Shown: positions 8,936 through 18,359, counted from the stretch's first letter. The stretch: DNA of 64,000 nucleotides from Hyphomicrobium sp. MC1 (GCF_000253295.1 NC_015717.1:372001-436000); one strand, 5' to 3'. The notes: generated by a model from the sequence alone, not told the origin. Program-made: numbers and translations.

Positions 8936-9556
8936 TTAGTGAGCGAATATGTCGTCGTCCTCGAAGCCGGCAAGATCGAGCCGGGCGCGTGTCGGCAGGA
9001 AGCCGAAGGCTGATTGCGCAAACTCGGCGCGGCCTTCGCGTGCGAGCATCGTGTCGAGCTTCGACTTGAGCGCATGAAGGTGCAGCACGTCATTGGCGGC
9101 GTAGGCCATCTGGCTTTCCGACAGTTCGGGGGCGCCCCAGTCGCTGCTTTGCTGCTGTTTGGAGATTTCAATTCCGAGCAGCTCGCCGACAAGGTCTTTC
9201 AGACCGTGGCGGTCGGTGTAAGTGCGCGCCAGTTTGGAGGCGATCTTAGTGCAGTAGAGCGGGGCCGTTTCGACGCCCAGATATTGCTTCATCACCGCGA
9301 TGTCGAAGCGGGCGAAATGAAAGATTTTCACGATCGCCGGATCCGTCAGCAGCGCCTTCAAACGCGGCGCATCGTAGTTTCTGCCGTCGAACTTGACGAG
9401 ATGCGCCGCCCCGTCGCCGCTTGATAGCTGCACGAGGCACAGCCTGTCGCGATGCGGATTAAGTCCGAGCGTTTCGGTGTCGATGGCGACGCCGTTGGGA
9501 AACGACAATCCGGCAGGAAGATCGCCGTGATGAATTTTGATGTTGGATTTGGTCAT
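8936..9556 (-). CDS. Ribonuclease D family 3'-5' exonuclease
   Basis: A 206-residue DEDD-superfamily exonuclease: DTETLGL near residue 26 (Exo I), FHFARFDIAVM near 75-85 (Exo II), and YAANDVLHLHAL near 145-155 (Exo III, Tyr type). It lacks the C-terminal HRDC domain of full E. coli RNase D, as is normal for the short alphaproteobacterial form that precedes lptC. Role: 3' trimming of tRNA or small RNA in the cytosol. The ATG at 9556 is chosen; a TTG at 9568 is an alternative. It is the first gene of the rnd-lpt-rpoN-hpf-ptsN cluster. Confidence 0.85.
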   Translation of the reverse strand: MTKSNIKIHHGDLPAGLSFPNGVAIDTETLGLNPHRDRLCLVQLSSGDGAAHLVKFDGRNYDAPRLKALLTDPAIVKIFHFARFDIAVMKQYLGVETAPLYCTKIASKLARTYTDRHGLKDLVGELLGIEISKQQQSSDWGAPELSESQMAYAANDVLHLHALKSKLDTMLAREGRAEFAQSAFGFLPTRARLDLAGFEDDDIFAH

Positions 9557-9919
9557 GTTGTCTTTCAACGGTCTATCGCGGCTCTGGCGACGAGAGTTTC
9601 ATCGCGGCGCTCGAAAACCTGGAGAAGCCTGGAAGTAACGCACAGCATTTGGGAGCACTCGGGACGCTAAGAGATTGATGTTGTTGTGCGCCCGAGGACT
9701 CAAAGTAGATCGTCTGTAGCATTCGCGTATCGCCGATAGCAAGCACGGTCCCAAGTGTGTTCACGGTAATATCAACCGGGGGCTGTATTGAATGTCGAAA
9801 AGGCATTAGGTCGCAAAGCAAACCTCGAGTATGCTCTGACGATCATCGGCTTATCGCCCGGGCGCCGATGGCTGAGAGAGGTACGTGTGCTCCCGCCTGT
9901 TTTTAGTGATTGAGCGCAC
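9557..9919. other. Intergenic stretch without a supported gene
   Basis: Between ribonuclease D and the small gene at 9920. The minus-strand frame 9573-9821 has no convincing ribosome site or domain. The only structure I see is a 7-base inverted repeat, CATCGGC (9844-9850) and GCCGATG (9864-9870), 50 bases before the small gene. It presumably holds the promoters of the two divergent genes. Confidence 0.5.
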
Positions 9920-10147
9920 ATGAAAGGTACCTTCGGAGGCTTCGATAGCGCGCAAGTCGATATTCTTCAGATGACGTTCGATATCGCTTGCCGAGAGCTC
10001 GGTATTACACCCTCGGACGAAGAGGGGCGGGCTCGTGTTGCCAAAGCTGTCATTACCTTGGCAAAGGCTGGCCAGTTCGATCCGGATCGACTGAAAGTTC
10101 ACGCGATCTCTCGGTTCAGAGAGTACGACGGCGAACGGCTGCAGTAG
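9920..10147 (+). CDS. Small conserved-looking hypothetical protein
   Basis: 75 residues, soluble and mostly helical: FDSAQVDILQMTFDIACREL, then GRARVAKAVITLAKAGQFDP and a basic C-terminus. This composition resembles small uncharacterised Hyphomicrobiales proteins that end in an 'LAKAGxxDPxRL' segment; that is recollection, not a search result. It stands alone, convergent with the efflux gene at 10184. No function can be offered. Confidence 0.6.
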   Translation: MKGTFGGFDSAQVDILQMTFDIACRELGITPSDEEGRARVAKAVITLAKAGQFDPDRLKVHAISRFREYDGERLQ

Positions 10148-10183
10148 TCGAAGCGATCAAAAGCGCGCAGATGACCGCTTGGA

Positions 10184-11791
10184 TCAGAACGCCGGGTTTT
10201 TCGGCTTCTGGACCGTTGCCACGAGAAGCAGACAGATCGCCGAGCCGACTGCCGCGGCAAGGAAGCCGTCAATATAAGAATAAACAGCGGCCTGCTGAGC
10301 GACGGCCGAGCCGAGCAGTTTTGTCGCTCGTCCGGCTGTGACGGCGTGATCAGCGGAGTGCGCGCCCAGAGCGTTCTGGTACGTCGTCAGCCGGTCCACC
10401 GTCATGACGGATGAAGCGTCGACATGAAGTCCGATCAGGTTCGAATGAACCTGTTCTCTGACGCGCACGAACGTTTGCATGAAAGACGTGCCGATTTCAC
10501 CGCCGAACAATCGGCTCATCTGCAAGAGGCTGCCGATCGTCAGCGCGTCCGCGGGCGAGATCGATTTGATGACGAGAACGATTAGGCTCGTCAGCGCGAA
10601 CGACTGTCCAAGCGCCTGCAGAATTTGCGACGGCAGGAAATCATTGGTCGCCCACTCGCTCGTCAGGTTGGTTCCCATCAGACATGCGATGCCGATCATC
10701 AAGTTGCCAAGCGCGAGCACGTAGCGGCCATCGACGCGGTTCAGGATGTAGCCGAGCGGCAGGACGATCGCGAATTGCGGTAACGCGATCCACAGGAGCA
10801 CCGACCCAACCTGCAATTCGCGGAAGTTTTGCACCGTCTGCAGGTAGCTCGGGATGATGTAGGCGGTCGACAGAATGATGAACCGGAAGCCGGCGAGCAG
10901 GAGCAGCAGCGGGATCAGGTTTTCATGGGCGATGACCCGGATGTTGACGAACGGGCTGGGCGATATCAGTTCGCGGGCGATGAATAGCGCCGTCAGCAGT
11001 CCGCCGCCGACGAGCAGTCCGACGATCAGGCCACTGTTCAGCCAGTCAAGGCGATTGCCCTGGTCGAGCGCGGCGTAGAGAAGGCCGAAGCCAGCGCCGG
11101 CATAAAATATCCCAGGCCAGTCGAGATCGCGCAGTCGGCGGCTTAGGCCGCCTTCGACCGGCATGCCGTACCAAATGCATAAATACATGATGGGCAGCGC
11201 GATGCAGTACTGCCAGTCGATCCAATGCCAAGACAGATTGTCGGTGTACCAGCCTTCAAGTGAGGCGGCGACGTTCTGCGACAACTCCGAATTCATGGCA
11301 TAGATCGAGATGCCATAGATGACGAGGCCCTTCGGAATATTGCGAAGGATGTAGCTGACCGTCAGCGGAATGAACGTTCCCGAGCCGATGCCGCCGAGAA
11401 ACTGCATGACGAGAAAGGCGGTGAGGTTCGGCGATAGCGGTCCGAGCAGGCTCGTCATGAAGAAGACGATGATGCCCATCAGCAGGATGCGGCGAACACC
11501 GAAGATGGCGCCAAGGTAAGGCGAGGCGACGCCGATCAACATTTGTCCGACGCCGAAGCTAGTGGTGATCCAGGCGCCTTCATCGAAGCCGGCGTGCAAG
11601 CCACCGCGCAGATCGGCGAGGCCAAACGTCGTCGTGCGGCTGCCGAGCGTGCTCATCGTAGCGCCGAGCAGGACGCCGACCAGCCCGATATAGGGACGCG
11701 ACGAAATCTTGTGGGTCTGCTGCGTGGTTTGCACCGCGCCGCTCGCGGCTGCGGGGGATGGGGCGGGAGCTGTCGCGGCAGCGGCGCTCAT
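10184..11791 (-). CDS. DHA2-family MFS multidrug efflux transporter (EmrB-like), copy 1
   Basis: A 535-residue, 14-helix drug:H+ antiporter of the EmrB/QacA type. After a 30-residue Ala/Pro-rich tail come the DHA2 elements: GLADLRGGLHAGFDEGAWITTSFGVGQ (helices 1-2) and FLGGIGSGTFIPLTVSYIL (helix 5, motif C region). The long periplasmic loop before the last helix (NLIGLHVDASS) is typical of EmrB. The start ATG overlaps the stop of the EmrA-like gene (ATGA), so the two are coupled and should form an inner-membrane pump with a periplasmic adaptor. The substrate is unknown. Confidence 0.88.
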   Translation of the reverse strand: MSAAAATAPAPSPAAASGAVQTTQQTHKISSRPYIGLVGVLLGATMSTLGSRTTTFGLADLRGGLHAGFDEGAWITTSFGVGQMLIGVASPYLGAIFGVRRILLMGIIVFFMTSLLGPLSPNLTAFLVMQFLGGIGSGTFIPLTVSYILRNIPKGLVIYGISIYAMNSELSQNVAASLEGWYTDNLSWHWIDWQYCIALPIMYLCIWYGMPVEGGLSRRLRDLDWPGIFYAGAGFGLLYAALDQGNRLDWLNSGLIVGLLVGGGLLTALFIARELISPSPFVNIRVIAHENLIPLLLLLAGFRFIILSTAYIIPSYLQTVQNFRELQVGSVLLWIALPQFAIVLPLGYILNRVDGRYVLALGNLMIGIACLMGTNLTSEWATNDFLPSQILQALGQSFALTSLIVLVIKSISPADALTIGSLLQMSRLFGGEIGTSFMQTFVRVREQVHSNLIGLHVDASSVMTVDRLTTYQNALGAHSADHAVTAGRATKLLGSAVAQQAAVYSYIDGFLAAAVGSAICLLLVATVQKPKNPAF

Positions 11792-12957
11792 TTGCCGGAG
11801 CCCGACGGAATGTTCGGTGTGCCGGCCGTTGGGCTTGCTGCGGACTCCGGCGGTGCGGCGCCGGTATCAATCGTGGCTTCAACTGACATTCCAGGGCGCA
11901 CCAGCGTGCCAAGAGCCGGATGATGGTCAAGCACGATCTTGACCGGAACGCGCTGCACGACCTTGGTGAAGTTGCCGGTTGCGTTATCGGGCGGAAGGAG
12001 CGCGAATGTGCTGCCCGTACCGGGCGACCAGCTGTCAACGTGACCCGTCAATTTCAAATCGGGAAAGGCGTCGACGTGGACGGTCGCAGGCTGACCGAGA
12101 CGGATATTGGTCATCTGCGTTTCTTTGTAGTTCGCGATGACCCAGATTTCCGGAAGTGTGACGACTGCAATGACTTGGGTGCCGATGTTGACGAACTGGC
12201 CAGGTCGTACAAGACGCTGGCCGACCAAACCGTTCACGGGCGAAACGATACGGGTATAGCCGACGTTGTTCTGGGCGAGGGCGGCCTGAGCCTTGGCGGC
12301 GCGGACTTGCGCTTCGAGCTGGACCTGCTCGACGTCGAGGCTTGCGAGAATGGCCTTTTGCTGGGTGAGCTGCGCCTTATTGAGTTCAAGCTGAGCAGCT
12401 GTCCGCTTGGCATTGTCGTCGGCCTGTTCGACGCCTTGCGGCGTGCCGGCGACGCCGGATTTCAGCAGGTTGCGCTGACGTTCGGATTCCAGATTGTAGC
12501 GATCGAGGTCGGCGTTGGTGGCGTCGATGGTCGCTTCGGCCTGGCGGACCAACGCACGCTGCACATCTTTCTGGTTGGCGAGATTGGTGAGGTTTGCCTG
12601 GGCGGCGCTGATGTTGGCCTGTGCCTGTACCAGGGCGGCGTTGTAGTCGGCGGGATCAATCTCGACGATGAGCTGTCCTTTTTTCACCAACTGGAAATCG
12701 TTGACGGCGACCGATTTGATATAGCCGGACACCTTCGCCGCAAGCGGCGTGACGTCGCCTGAAATGAATGCGTCATCGGTCGTTTCGAAGCGCGCGGCTC
12801 CGGTCCAGCGATCCCAATGCCCGGCGACGTACCACGCGATGTAAATCGCGATGGCAACCGCCAGCACGCGCAAGGTCGTAAAGACCCAGGCGGGTGTCGC
12901 GCGGCGTGGGGTCGTTGCAGGGTCGGGCTGTTGCGTGCCGGCTGGGCTGTCGGTCAT
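11788..12957 (-). CDS. HlyD/EmrA family periplasmic adaptor, copy 1
   Basis: 389 residues: short cytosolic tail, one helix (about 26-47, VFTTLRVLAVAIAIYIAWYV), then biotinyl-lipoyl halves (FETTDDAFISGDVTPLAAKVSGYI and VSPVNGLVGQRLVRPGQFVNIG) flanking a long coiled-coil hairpin (about 110-215). It ends with the beta-barrel segment LLPPDNATGNFTKVVQRVPVKIVLD shared with EmrA. It links the inner-membrane pump to an outer-membrane channel that is not encoded here. It is the first gene of the pair and lies 169 bases downstream of the tetR gene on the same strand. Confidence 0.9.
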   Translation of the reverse strand: MTDSPAGTQQPDPATTPRRATPAWVFTTLRVLAVAIAIYIAWYVAGHWDRWTGAARFETTDDAFISGDVTPLAAKVSGYIKSVAVNDFQLVKKGQLIVEIDPADYNAALVQAQANISAAQANLTNLANQKDVQRALVRQAEATIDATNADLDRYNLESERQRNLLKSGVAGTPQGVEQADDNAKRTAAQLELNKAQLTQQKAILASLDVEQVQLEAQVRAAKAQAALAQNNVGYTRIVSPVNGLVGQRLVRPGQFVNIGTQVIAVVTLPEIWVIANYKETQMTNIRLGQPATVHVDAFPDLKLTGHVDSWSPGTGSTFALLPPDNATGNFTKVVQRVPVKIVLDHHPALGTLVRPGMSVEATIDTGAAPPESAASPTAGTPNIPSGSGK

Positions 12958-13126
12958 GACTCTCCTCGAAGCAGTGCCGGCAGGACATCATGGCCGTAGA
13001 GAATGAGCATTCGCAACGGCGCTATACATGGCTCGTTGCCCCATCTGGACGCCGAAGGGAAGTCCTAAAATTGCCGAAACGCACGATGCAGATGGCAGAG
13101 GTTATCAGCGGCTATCGTGGTTTTGC

Positions 13127-13774
13127 TCAGGCTCGACAGCCGTCGAGGAATAGATGCGCGCAGAACTTCGCGCGGGCCTCGATTTCGTCGGGTTCAGGCA
13201 CGTGGCCGACACCGAGCATAGCCGAACGCTGAAGATCCATTGTCATCATGCCGCGGATTGCGGAGGCAGATCTGATGGGATCGTCAATTTTGAGTAAACC
13301 GCGTTGACGCTGGCGTTCGAGCCATCCGGCGATGGCGTTTGTGGTTTGGGTCACGGCGATCTCGTGAAAGGCAGCCGCGAGTTCGGGAAAGCGGTCGCTT
13401 TCGCCGATAACGAGGCGGAGAAGGCCTATGGTCTCCCTGCTCAGCGTCAGCGTGCCGAATGAAATGAGAATACGTTCGAGCGCTTCCGTCAGGTCCAACT
13501 TGTCAAGGCTGACAGGATCGACGGCCAGCATGAAGTTGCCAATCCGCTCGGAAATCACCTTCTCGAATAGATCGGCTTTGCAAGGGATCAGACGGTACAT
13601 CGTCTTGGTCGATATGCCAGCTCTCTGCGCGACGTTACCCATTGTGGTCGCCGCAAAGCCATTGGCTTGAAATTCAGCGGTGGCGGCTTCGACCAGAAGA
13701 TGAAGCGTCTCCGAGTCCGGCCGGACCTGAGGCCGCCCGCGGCACCGTTTCTGAACCGCACTATTTTGTCCCAT
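13127..13774 (-). CDS. TetR-family regulator of the efflux cluster
   Basis: 215 residues. An N-terminal helix-turn-helix (TMGNVAQRAGISTKTMYRLI, about 42-61) is followed by a ligand-binding helical domain. The second ATG (13774) is chosen because GGAAA lies 7 bases upstream; the first ATG (13780) would have that GGAAA directly abutting. The gene is divergent from the second EmrAB pair and lies upstream of the first. The inverted repeat at 13780-13827 overlaps its ribosome site and the opposing promoter, suggesting it represses emrA copy 2 and itself. Confidence 0.88.
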   Translation of the reverse strand: MGQNSAVQKRCRGRPQVRPDSETLHLLVEAATAEFQANGFAATTMGNVAQRAGISTKTMYRLIPCKADLFEKVISERIGNFMLAVDPVSLDKLDLTEALERILISFGTLTLSRETIGLLRLVIGESDRFPELAAAFHEIAVTQTTNAIAGWLERQRQRGLLKIDDPIRSASAIRGMMTMDLQRSAMLGVGHVPEPDEIEARAKFCAHLFLDGCRA

Positions 13775-13779
13775 GATCA

Positions 13780-13827
13780 TTTTCCAAATTCACTTGACAC
13801 AGAGATAATGGTTCCTATTTTGGAAAA
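13780..13827. promoter_or_regulatory. Probable TetR operator with overlapping promoter
   Basis: A perfect 9-base inverted repeat, TTTTCCAAA (13780-13788) and TTTGGAAAA (13819-13827), with a 30-base spacer. The spacer holds a plus-strand promoter candidate: TTGACA (13794-13799), 16 bases, TATTTT (13816-13821), whose -10 is inside the right arm. The left arm supplies the ribosome site of tetR on the other strand. Binding here could block both genes. Confidence 0.6.
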
Positions 13828-13889
13828 CAGCAAGTTTCTAAAAAAAAATTCTTGGGGCGCTAAGTCCGACATTTGTACAGGAGCCGGCC

Positions 13890-15155
13890 ATGAGTCTTCA
13901 TCCGAATGCTCTGACGCCAGATAGATCAATTTCTGAAGACGAAACAGTACCTTACGTGGAGCGTCCAATAACGGTCCAGCAGCGTGCGGCACCGGCCGAG
14001 ATCGCGCCGCATGGTCGCGCTACCGACGAGCCAGATGTCGCTCCCCCGCAGTCGCAGGGGGCAGACTCGGCGGCTGAGCCTGTTCCCCGCAAAGGGCTGA
14101 AACGCGTGCTCATTGCTGGTGCTAGCCTCGTTGCCTTCGCTGCTGCCGGTTATCTCGGCTGGGAGTATTGGAACGTCTGGCGCTTCGAAGTCTCGACCGA
14201 CGACGCCTATGTCCAGGCGGATAATACAACCATAGCGCCGCGCGTCTCAGGCTACCTCACGCAGGTTCTTGTCAATGACAACGAGCGCGTGAAGGTCGGT
14301 CAGGTTCTGGCGCGCATCGATTATCGTGATTTCAAGGTCGCGTTGGAGCAGGCGAAGGCCGACGTTCAGGCGGCGAAGGCTGCTGTTGCCAACAAGGTTG
14401 CTGCGCTCGATGCCCAGCAGTCGGTCATCAACGCCGCCAAGGCAACGATCGACGTCGACAAAGCCAACGAGACGTTCGCGGAACAGGACAGCGAGCGTTA
14501 CAGCCATCTTGCATCGACAGGCTATGGTAGCGTCCAGAATGCGCAGCAGGCGGAGGCTCGGATTACGGCTGCCCGTGCTTCTATCGCGCGCGATACGGCG
14601 ACGCTGACGAATGCGCAGAAGCAGATCGACATTCTCAAGGCGGAAGTTGCGCAAGCGAAAGCTACGCTTTCGCATGATGAGGCCGTGCAGGATCAGGCCG
14701 AACTCAATCTCTCATACACGACGGTCGTTTCTCCGATAGACGGCGTCGTCGGCAATCGCACATTGCGTGTCGGTCAGTACGTGCAGGCGGGTACGCAGCT
14801 GATGGCTGTCGTGCCGTTGAACGCCGCGTACATCGTCGCGAACTACAAAGAGACGCAGCTCGAAGATGTGCGTCCCGGCCAGCCGGTGAATGTCGAAGTC
14901 GACATGTTCCCTGGCGTCGAGATCCCGGCGCACGTTGATAGTCTCGCGCCGGCAAGTGGTCAGCAGTTTGCGTTGCTGCCGCCGGACAATGCGACGGGCA
15001 ACTTCACGAAGATCGTGCAGCGTATCCCGGTAAAGATTGTGCTCGATCCGGATAGCCCGCTGACAGGCGAGTTGCGTCCGGGAATGTCGGTCTATCCGAC
15101 CATCGAGACGAAGAAGAAGACAGAGGGGACGGCTGCGTCCGTTGCAGCCAGGTGA
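13890..15155 (+). CDS. HlyD/EmrA family periplasmic adaptor, copy 2
   Basis: 421 residues: a 70-residue acidic/proline cytosolic tail, one helix (about 72-93), the lipoyl half FEVSTDDAYVQADNTTIAP, a long coiled-coil hairpin rich in Ala/Lys/Gln (about 150-270), the second half VSPIDGVVGNRTLRVGQYVQAG, and LLPPDNATGNFTKIVQRIPV. This is closer to textbook EmrA than copy 1. AGGAG lies 6 bases before the ATG. It is followed after 51 bases by its EmrB partner and preceded by the TetR operator. Confidence 0.92.
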   Translation: MSLHPNALTPDRSISEDETVPYVERPITVQQRAAPAEIAPHGRATDEPDVAPPQSQGADSAAEPVPRKGLKRVLIAGASLVAFAAAGYLGWEYWNVWRFEVSTDDAYVQADNTTIAPRVSGYLTQVLVNDNERVKVGQVLARIDYRDFKVALEQAKADVQAAKAAVANKVAALDAQQSVINAAKATIDVDKANETFAEQDSERYSHLASTGYGSVQNAQQAEARITAARASIARDTATLTNAQKQIDILKAEVAQAKATLSHDEAVQDQAELNLSYTTVVSPIDGVVGNRTLRVGQYVQAGTQLMAVVPLNAAYIVANYKETQLEDVRPGQPVNVEVDMFPGVEIPAHVDSLAPASGQQFALLPPDNATGNFTKIVQRIPVKIVLDPDSPLTGELRPGMSVYPTIETKKKTEGTAASVAAR

Positions 15156-15206
15156 GCCCAGCGGCTGCGCGTGATGACGCGCGGCTGCACTGTGGAGTAG
15201 ACCGTC

Positions 15207-16820
15207 ATGGCAAGCATCGCTGAGACGACAGGGCCGGGCGCAACTCTGCCCCGTCAGACGACTTCGATTTCAGAAGACAAAGCCAGTCTGACGACGTGGA
15301 TCGCTGTTATCGCGGGCATGATCGGCGCGTTTATGTCGATCTTGAACATCCAGATCACGAACGCGTCGCTGCTCGACATCGAAGGCGGCATCGGGACGGG
15401 TGCTGATAACGGGGCGTGGATTTCGACGTCGTATCTCATCGGCGAGATCGTCGTCATTCCGCTGACCGGCTATCTCAGTCGCGTTTTCTCGTTCCGGACA
15501 TATATCGTCGCGAGTACGTTCTTCTTTGCCGTGTTCTCGATGGCATGCGCGTTCGCTCATAATCTCGGTGAGATGATTGCGATGCGTGGTCTTCAGGGCT
15601 TCGCGGGCGGCGTACTGATTCCTATGGCTTTCACGATGGTGGTGACCCGACTGCCGAAGCCGCAGCAGCCGATCGGGCTCGCGCTGTTTGCGATTGCGGT
15701 GACGTTTGCGCCGGCCATCGGCCCGACCATCGGCGGGTATCTGACCGAGAACTACGGCTGGCAGAAGATTTTCTTCATCAACACCATTCCGAGCGCAATC
15801 ATGATCGTTGCGCTGCTGGCGACGCTCGAAAAGGAAAAGATGCAGCTTGGGCTGCTCAAGGAAGGCGATTGGGCGGGCATCGTGACGATGGCGATCGGGC
15901 TTTCGTCGCTGCAGACGATGCTGGAGGAAGGCAACAAGGACGATTGGTTCGGGTCGCAGTTCATCGTCAATCTTGCGGTCACAGCCGTTGTGTTCCTGAC
16001 GGCGTTCGTATGGATCGAGCTGGTGGTGAAGAAACCGCTCGTCGATCTGAAGCTGCTGAAAAACCGGAACTTCGCGATAGGAACGGTCGCAAACATGCTC
16101 GTCGGCTTTGCGCTGTTCGGCACGGTTTATGTACTGCCGCAATATCTCGGTCAGGTGCAGGGATATAACTCGGAGCAGATCGGCAACGTTCTGGCCTGGA
16201 CGGGCCTGCCGCAGCTTCTGATCATCCCATTCGTTCCTCGCCTGATGAAGAGTTTCGACATTCGCTATATCACAATCCTCGGCATCGCCTTGTTTGCTGC
16301 GAGCTGCTTCATGAATATCGAGATGTCGCTCAACTATTCCGGTGATCAGTTGTTCGTCCCGAATATCGTGCGTGCGGTCGGGCAAGCCTTGATCCTCACG
16401 CCGCTGACGGCCATCGCGACGGCACAGATCGGGCCAAAGGATGCAGCAAACGCGTCAGGGTTGTTCAATATGCTGCGCAACCTCGCCGGCGCGGTCGGTA
16501 CCGCCTCGCTGGAGACGATCATTACGAAGCGTGAGCAGTTTCACTCGAACATCATCGGACAGTCGGTGAACATCAATCGGGAGAACGTGCGCCAGCGCAT
16601 CGATGAGATGACCAATTATTTCATGGCGCATGGCGTGTCCGACGTCGCGACGGCGAAGCACCAGGCGATCGTCGCGTTGGGCAATATCGTCAAGCGGCAG
16701 TCGCTGATCATGGGATTCAGCGACACGTTCGCGGTCATCGGCGTGATGCTGTCGATCGCGGCGATTGCATTGCTCTTCGCGCGCAAAGCCAAACCCGCCG
16801 CAGGTGCGGCGGCACATTGA
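15207..16820 (+). CDS. DHA2-family MFS multidrug efflux transporter (EmrB-like), copy 2
   Basis: A 537-residue, 14-helix transporter: SLLDIEGGIGTGADNGAWISTSYLIGEI (helices 1-2), GLQGFAGGVLIPMAFTMV (helix 5 motif C), AIGPTIGGYLTENYGWQKIFFINTIP (typical DHA2 motif). It ends with the EmrB-type loop FHSNIIGQSVNINRENVRQR and a last helix. It pairs with the upstream adaptor to expel hydrophobic toxicants. Its stop codon abuts the stop codon of the convergent MFS gene with no base between. Confidence 0.92.
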   Translation: MASIAETTGPGATLPRQTTSISEDKASLTTWIAVIAGMIGAFMSILNIQITNASLLDIEGGIGTGADNGAWISTSYLIGEIVVIPLTGYLSRVFSFRTYIVASTFFFAVFSMACAFAHNLGEMIAMRGLQGFAGGVLIPMAFTMVVTRLPKPQQPIGLALFAIAVTFAPAIGPTIGGYLTENYGWQKIFFINTIPSAIMIVALLATLEKEKMQLGLLKEGDWAGIVTMAIGLSSLQTMLEEGNKDDWFGSQFIVNLAVTAVVFLTAFVWIELVVKKPLVDLKLLKNRNFAIGTVANMLVGFALFGTVYVLPQYLGQVQGYNSEQIGNVLAWTGLPQLLIIPFVPRLMKSFDIRYITILGIALFAASCFMNIEMSLNYSGDQLFVPNIVRAVGQALILTPLTAIATAQIGPKDAANASGLFNMLRNLAGAVGTASLETIITKREQFHSNIIGQSVNINRENVRQRIDEMTNYFMAHGVSDVATAKHQAIVALGNIVKRQSLIMGFSDTFAVIGVMLSIAAIALLFARKAKPAAGAAAH

Positions 16821-18281
16821 TCAATTCGTCGCCGACAAGGGGCGCGCGACCTCTTCAAGAGGTTTGCGTTCCGCGGCGACGGCTTTGAATGCTGCGACAC
16901 CGGCGGCAGTCATCATCAGGACGGCGCCGATGAGGTAGCCAATGAGCACGCTATCGCGCGAACCGGTGTCGATCAGATGGCCAAGGAAATACGGCCCGAC
17001 AATGCCGCCGACGCCCGTTCCGACAGCATAGAAAATGGCAATCGCCAGTGCGCGGACTTCGAGCGGGAACGACTCGCTGACTGTCAGATACGCGGAGCTT
17101 GCGGCGGCGGAGCCGAAAAAGAACACGACGACCCAGCAGGCCGTTAGTTGCCACGTCGAAACGAGGTCGGCCGCAAAGAGCCATCCCGTACCGGCAAGCA
17201 GAATGCCCGAAAGACTATAGGTCAGCACGAGCATCGGCCGGCGGCCCCAGGTGTCGAACAGGCGGCCTATCAACAAAGGTCCTAGGAAATTTCCAGCAGC
17301 AAACGGCAAGATATAGAGACCGATCTTATCGGTCGGGACGCCGTAGAATGACGACAGCACCAGAGCGTAGGTAAAGAAGATCGCGTTGTAGAAATAGGCT
17401 TGGGCAGCCATCAGAGCAAAGCCGACGATGGCGCGATCGCGATTGGTCTTGAAGATCGCCGTAGCAATTTCAGCCAGCGGCGTGTGGGTGCGGGTTTTGA
17501 ATTGCGTTGCCGCGAGGCCGGTGCGATCCCAGGCGTGACCCTCGCGTGCAAAATCCGCTTCGATGCCGTTGACGATTTTTTCGGCTTCGGTGGCGCGGCC
17601 ATGCGTGATGAGCCAGCGCGGGCTTTCCGGTATCCAGAAGCGCATCGCGAAGATGACAACGCTCATGCCGCCGCCAATGGCGAATGCGAGGCGCCAGCCG
17701 AGATCGGCTGGGATCAGGGACGTGTCCAGAAGCACAATCGAACCGAACGCACCGATTGCGGCGCCGAGCCAGAAGCTGCCATTGATCGCGAGGTCAGTCC
17801 AGCCGCGGAAGCGGGCGGGAATCAATTCCTGGATCGTAGAGTTGACGGCGGTATATTCGCCGCCGATACCCGCGCCAGTGAAAAAACGGAAAGCTGCGAA
17901 GCTCGCCAAATTCCATGAAAATGCTGTTGCGAACGTTGCTAGCATGTATGTCGCAAGAGTGATGAAGAACAATTTCTTGCGGCCCAGCCGGTCCGTCAGC
18001 CAGCCGAAAAAGATTGCGCCTAAAACGGCGCCTGCGAGATAAGCGCTGCTGGCGAGGCCGATATCAGTATTGGAGAATTTGAGTGCGGGACTTTCTTTAA
18101 GTGCGCCGGCGATAGCGCCGACAATCGTTACCTCAAGGCCGTCGAGGATCCATGTGATGCCGAGCGCCGCGATGACGAGGATATGAAAGCGTCCGAACGG
18201 CAGGCGATCGAGGCGTTGCGGGATACTCGTCTCGATAATGTCGCCCGTTTGCGTTTCCGCTTCCGAGGCCGTCTTCTGCAT
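16821..18281 (-). CDS. MFS transporter, sugar porter/AAHS type
   Basis: 486 residues with 12 predicted helices. The loop 2-3 motif GWLTDRLGRKKLFF is an MFS motif A; FFTGAGIGGEYTAVNSTIQELIPARFRG is the helix 4-5 signature of metabolite:H+ symporters; the loop 8-9 copy is RLFDTWGRRPML. It probably takes up an organic acid or sugar-like solute; the substrate is not readable. The ATG at 18281 is chosen because GGGGG lies about 7 bases upstream. It is convergent with emrB copy 2 and downstream of the aldo/keto reductase gene on the same strand. Confidence 0.85.
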   Translation of the reverse strand: MQKTASEAETQTGDIIETSIPQRLDRLPFGRFHILVIAALGITWILDGLEVTIVGAIAGALKESPALKFSNTDIGLASSAYLAGAVLGAIFFGWLTDRLGRKKLFFITLATYMLATFATAFSWNLASFAAFRFFTGAGIGGEYTAVNSTIQELIPARFRGWTDLAINGSFWLGAAIGAFGSIVLLDTSLIPADLGWRLAFAIGGGMSVVIFAMRFWIPESPRWLITHGRATEAEKIVNGIEADFAREGHAWDRTGLAATQFKTRTHTPLAEIATAIFKTNRDRAIVGFALMAAQAYFYNAIFFTYALVLSSFYGVPTDKIGLYILPFAAGNFLGPLLIGRLFDTWGRRPMLVLTYSLSGILLAGTGWLFAADLVSTWQLTACWVVVFFFGSAAASSAYLTVSESFPLEVRALAIAIFYAVGTGVGGIVGPYFLGHLIDTGSRDSVLIGYLIGAVLMMTAAGVAAFKAVAAERKPLEEVARPLSATN

Positions 18282-18359
18282 CACATCCCCCGTTAAGCTC
18301 ACTACGCCTGCAATGAGAACGCAGGAGCTAGGGGTACGTTTCAGTCCAAAACGTAAATG

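Noticed and set aside
9573..9821. 82-codon minus-strand frame upstream of ribonuclease D
   Set aside because: No ribosome site, no domain, composition not protein-like; may only be promoter DNA.
11920..12762. 280-codon plus-strand frame opposite emrA copy 1
   Set aside because: The opposite strand has lipoyl/coiled-coil features and coupled overlap with emrB; this frame does not.
15270..16385. 371-codon minus-strand open frame inside emrB copy 2
   Set aside because: Extremely Arg/His/Asp-rich and lies opposite a textbook 14-helix transporter.
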